A stretch of 64,000 nucleotides of DNA from Kribbella sp. ALI-6-A. Lineage in GTDB: Bacteria > Actinomycetota > Actinomycetes > Propionibacteriales > Kribbellaceae. Under the pieces are notes generated by a model, which saw nothing but the letters and a program-made list of their open reading frames with translations, was not told where the DNA came from and did no database searches. Below are positions 24,290 through 33,207 of the stretch, piece by piece. Numbering within the stretch: position 1 is the stretch's first letter; the number at the start of each line of letters is the position of its first letter. The stretch is from positions 1,860,001 through 1,924,000 of the forward strand of contig NZ_MTQN01000012.1 of the NCBI RefSeq assembly GCF_001984195.1. The letters are read 5' to 3'. A program made the position numbers and the translations under genes.

Positions 24290-24488
24290 GGTCACATCCG
24301 GTTCCTCTGGTGGCCTTGCCTCACAGGGCCACGGTGAGGGAATCGTTGAGGCTACGGACGATGACCACAAGGGAACGGTCGGTAGTGGTTGCCCTGGACA
24401 CCGGTGGTCAAGGGAAAGCCTTCGGGCGCACCGGGGATCACCCCCTGTCGAACAATGGTCGACCGAGGGTGATCCTTCGTTAATCGGT

Positions 24489-26042
24489 TTAGCCCTCGGG
24501 TGGCACAGCGGGGCAGTGCGACCTGCGGCGCGGCACGCTCAGCCCGACCAAGTAGTCGTCGACCGTCGCTTCCATGCACGGGCTGGTGGTGTAGCTGCCA
24601 TGGCCCCAACCCCGGTACGTGACCAGTACGCCGTCCCGTCCGAACTGCCGGGCGACACTGCGCGCCGAGCGATAGCCGGTGGCGGGGTCGTGCAGGCTGT
24701 TGATCAGCAGCGCCGGCGTTCGCAACAGGTACGGCTTCGGGTCGCGCTGCGGATTGACCGCGCTCGGGAGCCCGAGGCAGGACGTCACCGCCATCAACTG
24801 CCCGGGGTATCGCATGTCCGGGTAGCCCTCGGCCAGCCGGCGCAGGTGGCCGGCGAACTCACGGTAGTCACGGACCGGCAGGCTCATGTCGCGGCAGAAC
24901 ACCACGATCGGGTTCTTGGCCAAGCCCGACGGCACCGGCGGCTGCGCGGTCGGCGGGGCGCTCTTCACCAGCCGGTCGAGCGTGTCGGCGAGCCGGGTCC
25001 ACTGCGGGTCGTACAGCATCCGGAACACCGCGAAGCTCAGCTGGAACTGGTTCACCGGGTACGCCGGCCGCTGCGGATCCGGCAGTTCCCCGCGGCTCGC
25101 CCGAGCGAGCAGCCCGTCCCAGACGGCGTGGACGTCGCGGCCGTGCAGCGCGCAACTGGTCGTCCGGGCACACCACTTCACGAACTCGTCGAACGAGTCC
25201 TGCGCCGCCCACGCCTGGACGTCGAGGAACTCGCCGGTTGTCGCCGAGCCGTGGTCGAACACGCTCTCCAGGACCAGCGCGCGGACCCGCTGCGGGAAGC
25301 GCGCGGCGTACTGCTGACCGAGCAGCGTGCCGTACGAGCTGCCGTGGAAGGAGATCCGGGACTCGCCCAGGGCCGCGCGGATCGCGTCGACGTCCCGGAT
25401 CGTCTGCAGCATGTCGAGGTGGTCGTAGACCGGGCCGGTGTGCTCGCGGCAGTCCGCGGCGAGCTCGCGGTTGTACTTCACGGTCGCGTCGAACTCGGCC
25501 TGGCTGCTCAGGATCGGCGACGGCTGACGGGCGAGCAGCGCGGCCGAGCAGGTGACCGGCGCGCTGCGGGCCACCCCGCGCGGATCGAGGCTGACGATGT
25601 CGAACCGGTTCTCGAGGTTCTGGCTGAACCGGCGCATGCCGGACCGGATCCGGTCGACGCCGGAGTCGCCGGGACCGCCGGGTCCGAAGACCAGGACGCC
25701 GACCCGTTCGTTCGGCTGCAGCGCCGTGCGGCGCGCGACCGCGAGCTCGAAGGTGCCACCGGCCGGGTTGTTCCAGTCGATCGGCACGGTGATCGTGGCG
25801 CACTCGGAGCCGGGCAGGAGCGCGATCTCCTCGGGGGTGTCGCCGGGCTCGGGTTGGCATGGCTGCCAGGCGATCGATCCCGTGGAGGCCGAGCCGGCGG
25901 GGCCAACCCAGCCGGCGGGCCCGAGTGCGGCGGAGCCGGCCGGGGCGGACGCCGCCGCAGCGGCTGAGGCTGTCGCCGGTGCCGCAACCATCGCAGTGGC
26001 GGCGGCCAGGACCGCGGCCCAGGTGGTCGTTCGTCTGTACAC
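24489..26042 (-). CDS. Secreted alpha/beta hydrolase, tripeptidyl-aminopeptidase-like
   Basis: This 517-residue protein is best started at GTG 26042, with AGGAGA four bases upstream. A signal peptide and Ala-rich stretch (about 5-40) precede an alpha/beta hydrolase fold. The nucleophile elbow is GSSYG (about residue 225), in the context SRISFHGSSYGTLLG. The C-terminal TAP-like domain carries the Asp and the His in GWGHGSY. Streptomyces Tap/Slp enzymes of this type release tripeptides from exported proteins. Cysteines such as LLPGSEC and REHTG suggest an extracellular location. It lies beside a secreted endoprotease, consistent with stepwise extracellular proteolysis. Confidence 0.88.
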   Translation of the reverse strand: MYRRTTTWAAVLAAATAMVAAPATASAAAAASAPAGSAALGPAGWVGPAGSASTGSIAWQPCQPEPGDTPEEIALLPGSECATITVPIDWNNPAGGTFELAVARRTALQPNERVGVLVFGPGGPGDSGVDRIRSGMRRFSQNLENRFDIVSLDPRGVARSAPVTCSAALLARQPSPILSSQAEFDATVKYNRELAADCREHTGPVYDHLDMLQTIRDVDAIRAALGESRISFHGSSYGTLLGQQYAARFPQRVRALVLESVFDHGSATTGEFLDVQAWAAQDSFDEFVKWCARTTSCALHGRDVHAVWDGLLARASRGELPDPQRPAYPVNQFQLSFAVFRMLYDPQWTRLADTLDRLVKSAPPTAQPPVPSGLAKNPIVVFCRDMSLPVRDYREFAGHLRRLAEGYPDMRYPGQLMAVTSCLGLPSAVNPQRDPKPYLLRTPALLINSLHDPATGYRSARSVARQFGRDGVLVTYRGWGHGSYTTSPCMEATVDDYLVGLSVPRRRSHCPAVPPEG

Positions 26043-26169
26043 GGGATCTCCTGTCGTCGGGGACACCGTCGATCCTCGGCGGCGTGCGCCCTGATCGGCA
26101 TCCGGTGCCGACCCCGAGCCGACCCGGGCCGGAAACCGCTGTTGAGCGGCTTGTTAGGGTCGCTGTCTG

Positions 26170-26502
26170 ATGACCGAAACCGTTGCAGCCGTGGACACGC
26201 CGGCTGGTTCCAAGCACGCGACCTGGTTCCGCGTCGTGGCGATCGCCGAGGCGGTCTCCTGGACGGGCCTGCTGATCGGGATGCTGTTCAAGTACGTGCT
26301 GTCGGACAACGAGATCGGCGTCAAGATCTTCGGCCCGATCCACGGCGGCATCTTCGTGCTCTATGTGCTGACCGTCGCCGTGGTCCGCAAGCCGCTGCGC
26401 TGGACCTGGCCGACCACGCTGCTCGCGCTGGCCGCCAGCATCCCGCCGCTGTTCACCTGGTTCTTCGAGCTCTGGGCCGGGCGCACCAACCGCCTGGGCT
26501 GA
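26170..26502 (+). CDS. DUF3817 membrane protein
   Basis: This 110-residue integral membrane protein has three hydrophobic helices (about 19-40, 58-78, 84-102). The start of helix one FRVVAIAEAVSWTGLLIGM and the GPIHGGIFVLYVL segment are typical of the YdzA/DUF3817 family, whose role is unknown. There is no clear ribosome binding site before ATG 26170, so translation may be leaderless. Its stop TGA abuts the stop of the convergent gene (TGATCA). Confidence 0.8.
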   Translation: MTETVAAVDTPAGSKHATWFRVVAIAEAVSWTGLLIGMLFKYVLSDNEIGVKIFGPIHGGIFVLYVLTVAVVRKPLRWTWPTTLLALAASIPPLFTWFFELWAGRTNRLG

Positions 26503-27417
26503 TCACCTGCCGCAGTGGCGGCAGGGCTTGCGGGTCCGCAGGTGGTAGCCGTAGGTCGCGGCGAGCAGACCCGCGCCCCAGACCAGGTACGCCGGCACGG
26601 CGACCCAGAAGAACGCCTCGGGCAGCTCGCCCCCTTCGAAGGCGGGCTCCCGCCGGAGGGCCGACACGGTCATCTGGAGCAGCCCGACACCGAAGTACGC
26701 CGTGATGCCCGCGCCCAGCCCGCCGCCGGGCAGCAGCAGCATCCAGCGGGGGAAGACGCGGCCGAGGCGGGTCACCAGGAGGATCGGAAGCACAACGCCG
26801 GTGAGCAGGAAGCCCGCCTCGAACAGGATCATCGCCAGGCCCGCGCCGTACGGCGTGCTGTCCAGGCCGACGGCTGCTTGCGCGCCCAGCCGCACGAGGC
26901 ATCCGGCGACGGCGGCGACGGCTCCGGCGATCGCCCACCGCGGAGTGGAGGTCACCGGGCGACGCCTGCCGCTGCAACTGAGGCACGTGGGGTCCAGCCC
27001 GCGCTGACGAGCCAGCGCTGTGGCTGCGAGAAGCCCGGCGCCGGTGAGCCCCGCGAAGCGAGTCAGCATGCCGGTCGGGTCGAAGGGGATGCCGAGACCG
27101 GGCAGCAGGCCACCGACGACGTCCAGCAGAGCAAGGGCGCAGACGGCGACCCACCCGGCGGCAGCTGCCCAGGTGAGCGCGATGGTCGCCCGCGAGACCG
27201 GCAGGGCGACCAGTGCCGCGCTGACAACACAGGCGCCGACCGAAACCCAGTAGGGGATCAGCAGGTCGTTGCCGGGCAGCTCCCAGTCCGGTGCGTGCCC
27301 GGTCGCGAACCACACCCGCACCACGCCGTACGCCGCGGCCCAGGCGATCGCCGCCGTGGGAGCCCAGCGCATCCACGCGCCCGTCGGGACAGCTGCCGGC
27401 CGGACAGTCGTTGTCAT
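26503..27417 (-). CDS. Hypothetical multi-pass membrane protein
   Basis: This 304-residue protein has about seven to eight hydrophobic helices and a central cytoplasmic loop with CLSC and a C-terminal CRHCGR. The two CxxC pairs could form one zinc or iron-sulfur site on the cytosolic face, if both lie on the same side. It starts MTTTVRPAAVP. No family is recognised. It is divergent from the riboswitch-sdaA unit and convergent with the DUF3817 gene. Confidence 0.75.
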   Translation of the reverse strand: MTTTVRPAAVPTGAWMRWAPTAAIAWAAAYGVVRVWFATGHAPDWELPGNDLLIPYWVSVGACVVSAALVALPVSRATIALTWAAAAGWVAVCALALLDVVGGLLPGLGIPFDPTGMLTRFAGLTGAGLLAATALARQRGLDPTCLSCSGRRRPVTSTPRWAIAGAVAAVAGCLVRLGAQAAVGLDSTPYGAGLAMILFEAGFLLTGVVLPILLVTRLGRVFPRWMLLLPGGGLGAGITAYFGVGLLQMTVSALRREPAFEGGELPEAFFWVAVPAYLVWGAGLLAATYGYHLRTRKPCRHCGR

Positions 27418-27485
27418 GTCTTCAGCTTCTGGCGGTGGCGCCCGCGACGGATCCCCCGGGCGGGGGAAGTCGCTCCCTCTCCGGA

Positions 27486-27515
27486 TTGACGTGCCCCGGG
27501 CGTCCGCCGTACCGT
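27486..27515 (+). promoter_or_regulatory. Probable promoter for riboswitch-sdaA transcript
   Basis: A -35 element TTGACG and a -10 element TACCGT are separated by 18 bases. A transcript starting near 27522 would include the whole glycine aptamer. Confidence 0.6.
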
Positions 27516-27544
27516 CGCGGCGTCAGTACCACCCGCCGTATGAA

Positions 27545-27676
27545 CCCGTGCGGGAGAGACCCGAGCCAGAAGGTGTGACGGACTCGGGCGCCGTAGGAGC
27601 AACTCTCCCCAAGAATCTCTCAGGCCCCTTCACCGCACGGGCGAGGCACCTCTGGAAGACACTGCGTCTGACAGAG
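27545..27676 (+). promoter_or_regulatory. Glycine riboswitch (single aptamer with ghost helix)
   Basis: Closing helix P1 pairs CCCGTGCGG (27545) with CCGCACGGG (27641). Inside are the conserved glycine-aptamer words GGGAGAG, GCCGTAGGAGCAA and AATCTCTCAGGC, and after P1 comes the ACCTCTGGA-type linker. Next, CTCTG/CAGAG and AGAC/GTCT pair into a short nested helix (27650-27676). That matches the ghost aptamer helix of singlet glycine riboswitches. Downstream GGAGG (near 27680) and CCTCC (near 27720, beside the AAGGA ribosome binding site) could form the expression platform. It precedes sdaA by 48 bases. Glycine would control serine deamination; the sign of control is not clear from sequence. 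Confidence 0.88.
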
Positions 27677-27724
27677 CGGGGAGGTTAACCAATCGGTCAA
27701 CGACGACCGGAAGGAATCCTCCAC

Positions 27725-29098
27725 ATGGCGATCAGCGTCTTCGATCTGTTCAGCATCGGGATCGGCCCCTCGAGCTCACACACCGTGGGACCGATGCGCG
27801 CGGCCCGTACCTTCGCCACCGGCCTGGCCGCCGACGGCCTGCTCACCCGGACGGCGGCCGTCGAGTCGCAGCTGTTCGGCTCGCTCGGTGCGACCGGGCA
27901 CGGGCACGGCAGCAACAAGGCGGTCCTGCTCGGTCTGGAGGGTGAGGACCCCGAGACCGTCGACACCCGCTCGGTCGAGCGCCGGGTCGAGGCGATCCGC
28001 GCGGCCCAGCGGATCCGGCTGGCCGGCGAGCACGAGATCGCGTTCGACCAGAACTCCCAGCTCGTGATGCACCGCCGCAAGGCCCTGCCGTACCACCCCA
28101 ACGGGATGACCTTCGTGGCCCGCGACGCGGCCGGCGCCGTGCTGCGCGAACGCACCTACTACTCGGTCGGCGGCGGTTTCGTCGTCGACGAGGACGCGGC
28201 CGCCGGTGACCGGATCGTCGAGGACCGGACGCCGCTGAAGTACCCGTTCCTGTCCGGTGCCGAGCTGCTCGACCGCTGCCGCGAGTCCGGCCTGCCGATC
28301 AGCGAGGTGATGCTCGCCAACGAGCTGGCCTGGCGCGAGGAGTCCGAGATCCGCGAGGGCCTGCTGCGCATCTGGCAGGTGATGCAGGACTGCGTGCAGG
28401 AGGGCTGCGAGACCGAGGGAGTGCTGCCGGGCGGTCTGAAGGTCCCGCGCCGGGCGCACGCGCTGCACCAGAAGCTCACCCGCGATCCCTGGTCGGTCGA
28501 CCCGCTCAAGGTGATGGACTGGGTGAACCTGTTCGCGCTCGCGGTGAACGAGCAGAACGCCGCCGGCGGCCGGATCGTCACCGCGCCGACGAACGGTGCC
28601 GCGGGCATCATTCCCGCCGTACTGCACTACTACCGCCGGTTCGTGCCCGGGGCGACCGAGGACGGTGTGGTCCGGTTCCTGCTCGCGGCCGCCGCGATCG
28701 GCGTGCTGTACAAGGAGAACGCGTCGATCTCCGGTGCCGAGGTCGGCTGTCAGGGCGAGGTCGGCTCGGCCTGCTCGATGGCCGCGGCGGGCCTGTGCGA
28801 GGTGCTCGGTGGTACGCCGGAGCAGGTCGAGAACGCGGCCGAGATCGCGATGGAACACAATCTCGGCCTGACCTGCGACCCGGTCGGCGGCCTGGTTCAG
28901 ATCCCGTGCATCGAGCGCAACGCGATGGCCGCGGTGAAGGCGATCAACGCGGCCCGGATGGCGATGCACGGCGACGGGGTGCACGTGGTCACGCTGGACA
29001 AGGTGATCAAGACCATGCGCGAGACCGGTGCGGACATGAAGGTCAAGTACAAGGAGACCTCACGAGGCGGCCTGGCCGTCAACGTGATCGAGTGCTGA
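27725..29098 (+). CDS. sdaA: L-serine ammonia-lyase, iron-sulfur dependent, single chain
   Basis: This 457-residue enzyme converts L-serine to pyruvate and ammonia using a 4Fe-4S cluster. The N-terminal beta domain has the signature DLFSIGIGPSSSHTVGPM, and the alpha domain has VTAPTNGAAGIIPAVL. The cluster cysteines are in GCQGEVGSACSM and LTCDPVGG, with IPCIERN nearby. It starts at ATG 27725 after AAGGA, behind the glycine riboswitch. Serine and glycine are interconverted by GlyA and the glycine cleavage system, so glycine sensing at this gene is chemically sensible. Its 3' end overlaps the convergent hydrolase gene by 39 bases. Confidence 0.95.
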   Translation: MAISVFDLFSIGIGPSSSHTVGPMRAARTFATGLAADGLLTRTAAVESQLFGSLGATGHGHGSNKAVLLGLEGEDPETVDTRSVERRVEAIRAAQRIRLAGEHEIAFDQNSQLVMHRRKALPYHPNGMTFVARDAAGAVLRERTYYSVGGGFVVDEDAAAGDRIVEDRTPLKYPFLSGAELLDRCRESGLPISEVMLANELAWREESEIREGLLRIWQVMQDCVQEGCETEGVLPGGLKVPRRAHALHQKLTRDPWSVDPLKVMDWVNLFALAVNEQNAAGGRIVTAPTNGAAGIIPAVLHYYRRFVPGATEDGVVRFLLAAAAIGVLYKENASISGAEVGCQGEVGSACSMAAAGLCEVLGGTPEQVENAAEIAMEHNLGLTCDPVGGLVQIPCIERNAMAAVKAINAARMAMHGDGVHVVTLDKVIKTMRETGADMKVKYKETSRGGLAVNVIEC

Positions 29099-29740
29099 CG
29101 GATCCTCCACGTGGGCGTTGTGCCCGAGGCCCGGCAGCGTGATCACCGTGTCGTGCAGAGCGGCCAGCTCGGCGTCGGTGTTCATCGGGTCCAGCTCGCC
29201 CCGCGCCAGTACGACGTCCGCCCGGGCCTCGCGGAGCAGCCGGCCCATGGCGGGCGCACCGACGCCGAAGGCGCGCGGGTCGAGGGCCAGTCGCCAGCGG
29301 CCGGCCTGCTCGCGCAGCCCGTGGTCGACGGCGTCGCTCGCGGGGTCGACGAGTCCTTGCAGGCCGGACACCTTGAGGTAGCGCTGGGCGGCGTCGTCCC
29401 GGTTGTCGAACCAGGTCACCGGCTTGGCGGCGAGGGCGGCGGTGCGGGCCAGGTCCTCGTCGGACCAGGTCACCTTCACGCCGAGCGCGATCACGTGGTC
29501 GACGCGGACGCCGTACCGGCCGCTGGCCAGTTCGAGCGCGATCACGCCGCCGAGGGAGTGGCCGATCACGCTGACGCGGCCGGGCAGGTTCTCGGCGACG
29601 GCGGCGGTGATCGACTCGAAGCTGTAGCTGTCGAGCGGATCGGCCGTGCCGTGGCCGGGGAGGTCAGGAGTGAGGGCGGCGGACCAGCCGTCCCAGACCC
29701 GGCGGGTCGCGCCGAGGCCGTGCAGCAGCAAAAGGGTCAT
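29060..29740 (-). CDS. Alpha/beta hydrolase
   Basis: This 226-residue hydrolase starts at ATG 29740 (MTLLLLHGLGATRRVWDGW); the longer frame would add a non-conserved tail. Oxyanion motif LLHGLGATR, nucleophile elbow GHSLGG (about residue 85), Asp in RGELDPMN and His in GLGHNAHVE make a complete triad. Short length and lack of a signal indicate a cytosolic esterase/lactonase-type enzyme. It overlaps the end of sdaA in convergent orientation. The substrate is unknown. Confidence 0.87.
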   Translation of the reverse strand: MTLLLLHGLGATRRVWDGWSAALTPDLPGHGTADPLDSYSFESITAAVAENLPGRVSVIGHSLGGVIALELASGRYGVRVDHVIALGVKVTWSDEDLARTAALAAKPVTWFDNRDDAAQRYLKVSGLQGLVDPASDAVDHGLREQAGRWRLALDPRAFGVGAPAMGRLLREARADVVLARGELDPMNTDAELAALHDTVITLPGLGHNAHVEDPSALDHVDGQAAS

Positions 29741-29837
29741 GCGTGGCAGTCTGCCCAGTGGCAGCACCGGCAAAAATGGTGAAGATCTTTTCCAAGATCT
29801 GTTTGAAACGTGTGTGTACCGCTACTGTGCCAGAACT

Positions 29838-30455
29838 GTGAGTCTGTTCTCCGAGGAAGAACAGGCAGCACCGCGACGAGCCCTGCTGAGGAGCACGTGG
29901 GTTCGCCGTACCGCCGCCTGCATTGCCCTGCCCATCGGCCTGTACGCCGTCCTGGCCGGCGTCGGTCTGCTACCCGCGCCCTGGTCCGGGGCGACCGACG
30001 CCGTCGCGCCGGTCGCCGGTCCGCCGTCGACCGAGGCGTCGGACCTGCCCTACCCGTCCATCCAGGGCGATCCCCGGCCGGAGACGACCCCGACGGCGGG
30101 GTACTCGACCGAGCCGCCGGGAGTCGGCCGCCGGGAGGTCCAGCCGGACGGTCGCTCCGGCGACGGGTTCGGCGACGGCTCCGGCCGCCCAACTCCCGTC
30201 GCTCCGACGACCGGCCCGGCGCAGGACCGGACCCGTCGCGTGCTGCCGACGATCACCGCCAGGCCGCCGGTGCTCCCGACGGAGACTCCGAGCGCGACCG
30301 CGCCGCCCTCTCCACCGTCTTCACGTCCGACGACAACCCCGACCTCGTCGCCGCAGCCGTCCGGTACGCCGTCCCCGACGCCGCCGGTCACCGACCCCGA
30401 CGACCCGACGCTGGTCGACCGCCTCTTCGGCTGGCTGGACGCGCTGGTCCCGTGA
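29838..30455 (+). CDS. Single-pass membrane protein with Pro/Thr/Ser-rich extracellular tail
   Basis: This 205-residue protein probably starts at GTG 29838. A TACTGT box ends nine bases upstream and no ribosome binding site exists, which suggests a leaderless mRNA. A basic cytoplasmic segment (RRALLRSTWVRR) precedes one membrane helix (about 29-47). After it comes a long low-complexity Pro/Thr/Ser tail ending in DPTLVDRLFGWLDALVP, a possible amphipathic helix. No domain is recognised. AAGATC occurs twice at about 29782-29797 upstream. The function is unknown; such tails are common in actinobacterial envelope proteins. Confidence 0.68.
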   Translation: MSLFSEEEQAAPRRALLRSTWVRRTAACIALPIGLYAVLAGVGLLPAPWSGATDAVAPVAGPPSTEASDLPYPSIQGDPRPETTPTAGYSTEPPGVGRREVQPDGRSGDGFGDGSGRPTPVAPTTGPAQDRTRRVLPTITARPPVLPTETPSATAPPSPPSSRPTTTPTSSPQPSGTPSPTPPVTDPDDPTLVDRLFGWLDALVP

Positions 30456-30482
30456 GTACGCCGCGGGCGGTCGCCGTACGAG

Positions 30483-31211
30483 CTACCAGGCGACTGGACC
30501 GTGCACGCTCAGGAACTGGCCGGTCGGGCCGTCCTTGCCGACGGTAGCCGCCTGGACGATGATCGCGGCGCCTTCCTCCACCGTCTGGGTACCGCGGTGG
30601 CCGTTGAAGTCGGTGGCGGTGTAGCCCGGGTCGACGGTGTTGATCCGCAGGTCCGGCAGGAGGTAGGCGAACTGTGCGGTCAGCATGTTGAGCGCGGCCT
30701 TCGACGCGGCGTAGCCCGGGACCGGGATCCAGGACGGGATGGCCCGCTCCTCGCCGCGCGGCACTGCGGCGATCGAGCCCAGCCCGCTGCTGACGTTCAC
30801 CACCACCGGATGGTCGCTCTTGGTCAGCAGCGGCAGGAACTCGTGCAGCACCTGGGCGGCACCGAAGACGTTGGTCTCGAAGACCTCCCGGAGCGTCTCG
30901 GCAGTCAGCTCCGTCGCGGTCGAGGGATGGCCCGGGACACCGGCGCTGTTGACGTGACCGGGGATGCCGGCGTTGTTCACGAGAACGTCGAGCCGGCCCT
31001 GTTCGCGCTGGAGCTGCTCGGCCGCGGCGCGGATCGAGTCCGCGTCGGTGACGTCGAGCTGGACGGCCTTCGCGCCGAGCTCATCGGCGGCCCTGCGGCC
31101 CTTCTCGGGATCGCGCGCCCCGACGTACACGATGTGGCCTTGGGCAACTAGTTCGCGGGCGGTCTGGAAGCCGAGGCTCTTGTTGGCCCCGGTGATCAGT
31201 GTGACGGTCAT
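30483..31211 (-). CDS. Short-chain dehydrogenase/reductase
   Basis: This 242-residue classical SDR starts at ATG 31211 (MTVTLITGANKSLG). TGANKSLG binds NAD(P), NNAG is at about residue 80, the catalytic Ser is in VNVSSGLGS, and YAASK gives Tyr and Lys. The sequence after the Lys and the GYTATDFNGHRG segment resemble carbonyl-reductase-like SDRs often paired with XRE/MmyB regulators. It is divergent from such a regulator across 103 bases containing a palindrome. The substrate is unknown; a detoxification role is inference. Confidence 0.92.
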   Translation of the reverse strand: MTVTLITGANKSLGFQTARELVAQGHIVYVGARDPEKGRRAADELGAKAVQLDVTDADSIRAAAEQLQREQGRLDVLVNNAGIPGHVNSAGVPGHPSTATELTAETLREVFETNVFGAAQVLHEFLPLLTKSDHPVVVNVSSGLGSIAAVPRGEERAIPSWIPVPGYAASKAALNMLTAQFAYLLPDLRINTVDPGYTATDFNGHRGTQTVEEGAAIIVQAATVGKDGPTGQFLSVHGPVAW

Positions 31212-31257
31212 GGCTTCGACTCTGGCCGGTCGTGCTCGGCACAGGGAGTACCCGCTA

Positions 31258-31285
31258 CAGCCTGGGGAACGGCAGTACCAGGCTG
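31258..31285. promoter_or_regulatory. Candidate operator between SDR and MmyB-type regulator
   Basis: CAGCCTGG and CCAGGCTG are perfect 8-base arms around a 12-base spacer in the divergent promoter. It is a likely binding site for the adjacent regulator. Confidence 0.5.
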
Positions 31286-31314
31286 TTGCCGCGCCGGAAG
31301 GTGATACTGGGGTG

Positions 31315-32166
31315 GTGTCCGAACTCGGCAAGACCCTGCATGCCTGGCGCGACCGGGTGACCCCAGCAGCGGTCGGCCTCCCGGTCGGCGGCGTACGACG
31401 GGCCCCCGGACTGCGGCGCGAGGAGCTGGCCCAGCTGGCCGGGCTGTCCGTTGACTACGTCGTCCGGCTCGAACAGGGGCGTTCCTCGGCGCCCTCGATC
31501 CAGGTCCTGACCTCGCTCGCCCGCGCGCTCCGGCTCACCGACGGCGAACGCGAGCACCTCTTCGCCCTGGCCGGTCAGGCGTCGCCTTCGCCCGGGCAGA
31601 TCTCGACCCACATCCCGCCCGGCGTCCAGCGGATGATCGACCAGCTCGACGGTGCACCGGTCAGCGTGCACGACGCGGCCTGGACGATCATCAGCTGGAA
31701 CGCGATGTGGGCAGCGCTGCTGGGCGACGTGTCGGCGCTGCGCGGCCGGCAACGCAACATCATCTGGCGCCACTGCACCGGGAGCAACGGTGGTCTGCTG
31801 CCCAACTCGGGCCGGGTCGAGCAGACGCCCGAGCAGGCCCGGCGCTTCCTGGTCGGCATGGTCACCGACCTGCGCGCCGCCGTCGCCCGCTACCCCCGCG
31901 ACGCGGACCTGCATGCCCTGGTCGCCGACCTGCGCGCGATCAGCCCCGCCTTCGCCGAGGCCTGGGACCAGCACCTGGTCGGTTTCCACCAGTCCGACCA
32001 GAAGATCATCCACCACCCCGAACTCGGCGCGATCGCCGTCGACTGCGACATCCTCACCGTCCCCGGCAGCGACCTGCGCCTCGTCGTCTACACCGCCGCC
32101 CCCAACTCCGAAGCCGCCGAAAAACTCAAACTGCTCTCGGTGCTGGGCCTGCAGTCCCTCACCTGA
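31315..32166 (+). CDS. XRE-family regulator with MmyB-like ligand-binding domain
   Basis: This 283-residue regulator starts at one of two adjacent GTG codons (31312 or 31315) with GATACT seven bases upstream, hinting at leaderless expression. The HTH (about 5-75) has GLRREELAQLAGLSVDYVVRLEQGR, the standard opening of this group. The rest (about 90-280) is a PAS-like MmyB domain that binds fatty-acid-like ligands in related proteins. These regulators usually control the divergent SDR gene, as arranged here. Confidence 0.9.
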   Translation: MSELGKTLHAWRDRVTPAAVGLPVGGVRRAPGLRREELAQLAGLSVDYVVRLEQGRSSAPSIQVLTSLARALRLTDGEREHLFALAGQASPSPGQISTHIPPGVQRMIDQLDGAPVSVHDAAWTIISWNAMWAALLGDVSALRGRQRNIIWRHCTGSNGGLLPNSGRVEQTPEQARRFLVGMVTDLRAAVARYPRDADLHALVADLRAISPAFAEAWDQHLVGFHQSDQKIIHHPELGAIAVDCDILTVPGSDLRLVVYTAAPNSEAAEKLKLLSVLGLQSLT

Positions 32167-32167
32167 G

Positions 32168-32186
32168 CCGCCGGGCGGGCCGGCGG
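32168..32186. terminator. Hairpin between convergent stops
   Basis: CCGCCG and CGGCGG form a 6-bp stem with a 7-base loop, lying exactly between the stops of the regulator and the lipoprotein. It is a short but well-placed bidirectional terminator. Confidence 0.5.
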
Positions 32187-33134
32187 TCAGAACGCGTCGA
32201 CGTCGCTGGTCGAGGCGTTGCCGAGCAAGGTGGGTTGCAGGTCGATCTTCCAGGCCTCGTTGCGGCCGAAGCCGTCGTCGAACTTCTGGAAGCTGCAGCC
32301 GGCGCTGAACTGGCGGCGCTTGGGGTTCCAGTCGGTGCCGCTCTTGAAGAACACGTGGTACTTGCCGCCGATCCGGTTGATCGTCGCGGTCTTCTTGGCC
32401 TGGACGTAGACCAGCAGGTGCGGCTTGCTCGGTGGTTTGCCGTCGGTGACGATCGCGACCGCGACGTCGTCGGTCGTCCCGTTGGTCACCTGCAGCCGGC
32501 CCGAGCCGCGTGAGCCGGAGCGGACCAGGACGTCGCCGTTCGACGGGCGCTGGTCGGCGGGCTCCGGGCCGAGGTCCGGCAGCGTCGTGCCGAACTTCAG
32601 CCCGAAGCGCCGCAGCGGCGCGATCGCGCCGGTCAGGTCCGCGGTGAGTTTCCGCTGCACCTTCTGCGAGGTGTAGACGACTCCGCCGCACTTCGCGTTC
32701 GTGTCCACGTCGTCGGCCTGCGGGCCGGTCAGCGACGCGGCGGCGGCGCGCAGCCGGGTCTGCAGCGTCTTGTGCGCGGCCGCGACGTTCGGCTGCACCT
32801 TGAGCAGGGCCAGCTCGGCGGCGGTCGAGTTCAGCGACTCGGCCAGCGTGTCCATCGCGTCGGCGAGGTTGTCGCCGCTCTTCGCGCCGGTCAGGCCGCG
32901 CAGGTCGGTCGCGATCTGCTGGTCGACCTTCGCCAGGCTCGCCTGGTACTGCGCGCCGGTGAGCGGGCCCGCCGGTTTCGGCGGTGGCGGCGGCGCGCTG
33001 GTGGTCGTCGTACTGGCCGTCGGGGTTGTCACCGCCGACGGACCCGGGTCGGCTTCGCGCGCCGAACCGTCCCCACATGCTGCCGCCGTACCGAGCAGTG
33101 CCACCCCGAGCACCACTGAGACCAGCTTCTTCAT
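32187..33134 (-). CDS. Hypothetical lipoprotein
   Basis: This 315-residue exported protein has a signal peptide (MKKLVSVVLGVALLG) and a cysteine at about residue 20 in TAAACGD, an acceptable lipobox variant. A Thr/Pro-rich linker (about 30-58) follows. A helical segment (about 60-150) contains hydrophobic heptads, and the C-terminal part (about 190-310) is beta-rich with VYVQAKKTATINRIGGKYHVFF and two cysteines. No known family is recognised. It is monocistronic, with its own promoter upstream of 33134. Confidence 0.75.
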   Translation of the reverse strand: MKKLVSVVLGVALLGTAAACGDGSAREADPGPSAVTTPTASTTTTSAPPPPPKPAGPLTGAQYQASLAKVDQQIATDLRGLTGAKSGDNLADAMDTLAESLNSTAAELALLKVQPNVAAAHKTLQTRLRAAAASLTGPQADDVDTNAKCGGVVYTSQKVQRKLTADLTGAIAPLRRFGLKFGTTLPDLGPEPADQRPSNGDVLVRSGSRGSGRLQVTNGTTDDVAVAIVTDGKPPSKPHLLVYVQAKKTATINRIGGKYHVFFKSGTDWNPKRRQFSAGCSFQKFDDGFGRNEAWKIDLQPTLLGNASTSDVDAF

Positions 33135-33207
33135 TTGTCCGCCCCCAGGTCCGTGGAACCCTTGTGGGCAAAGCCTAGGCGCGAACCGGGGCCGTGGCGA
33201 CCGGAAC

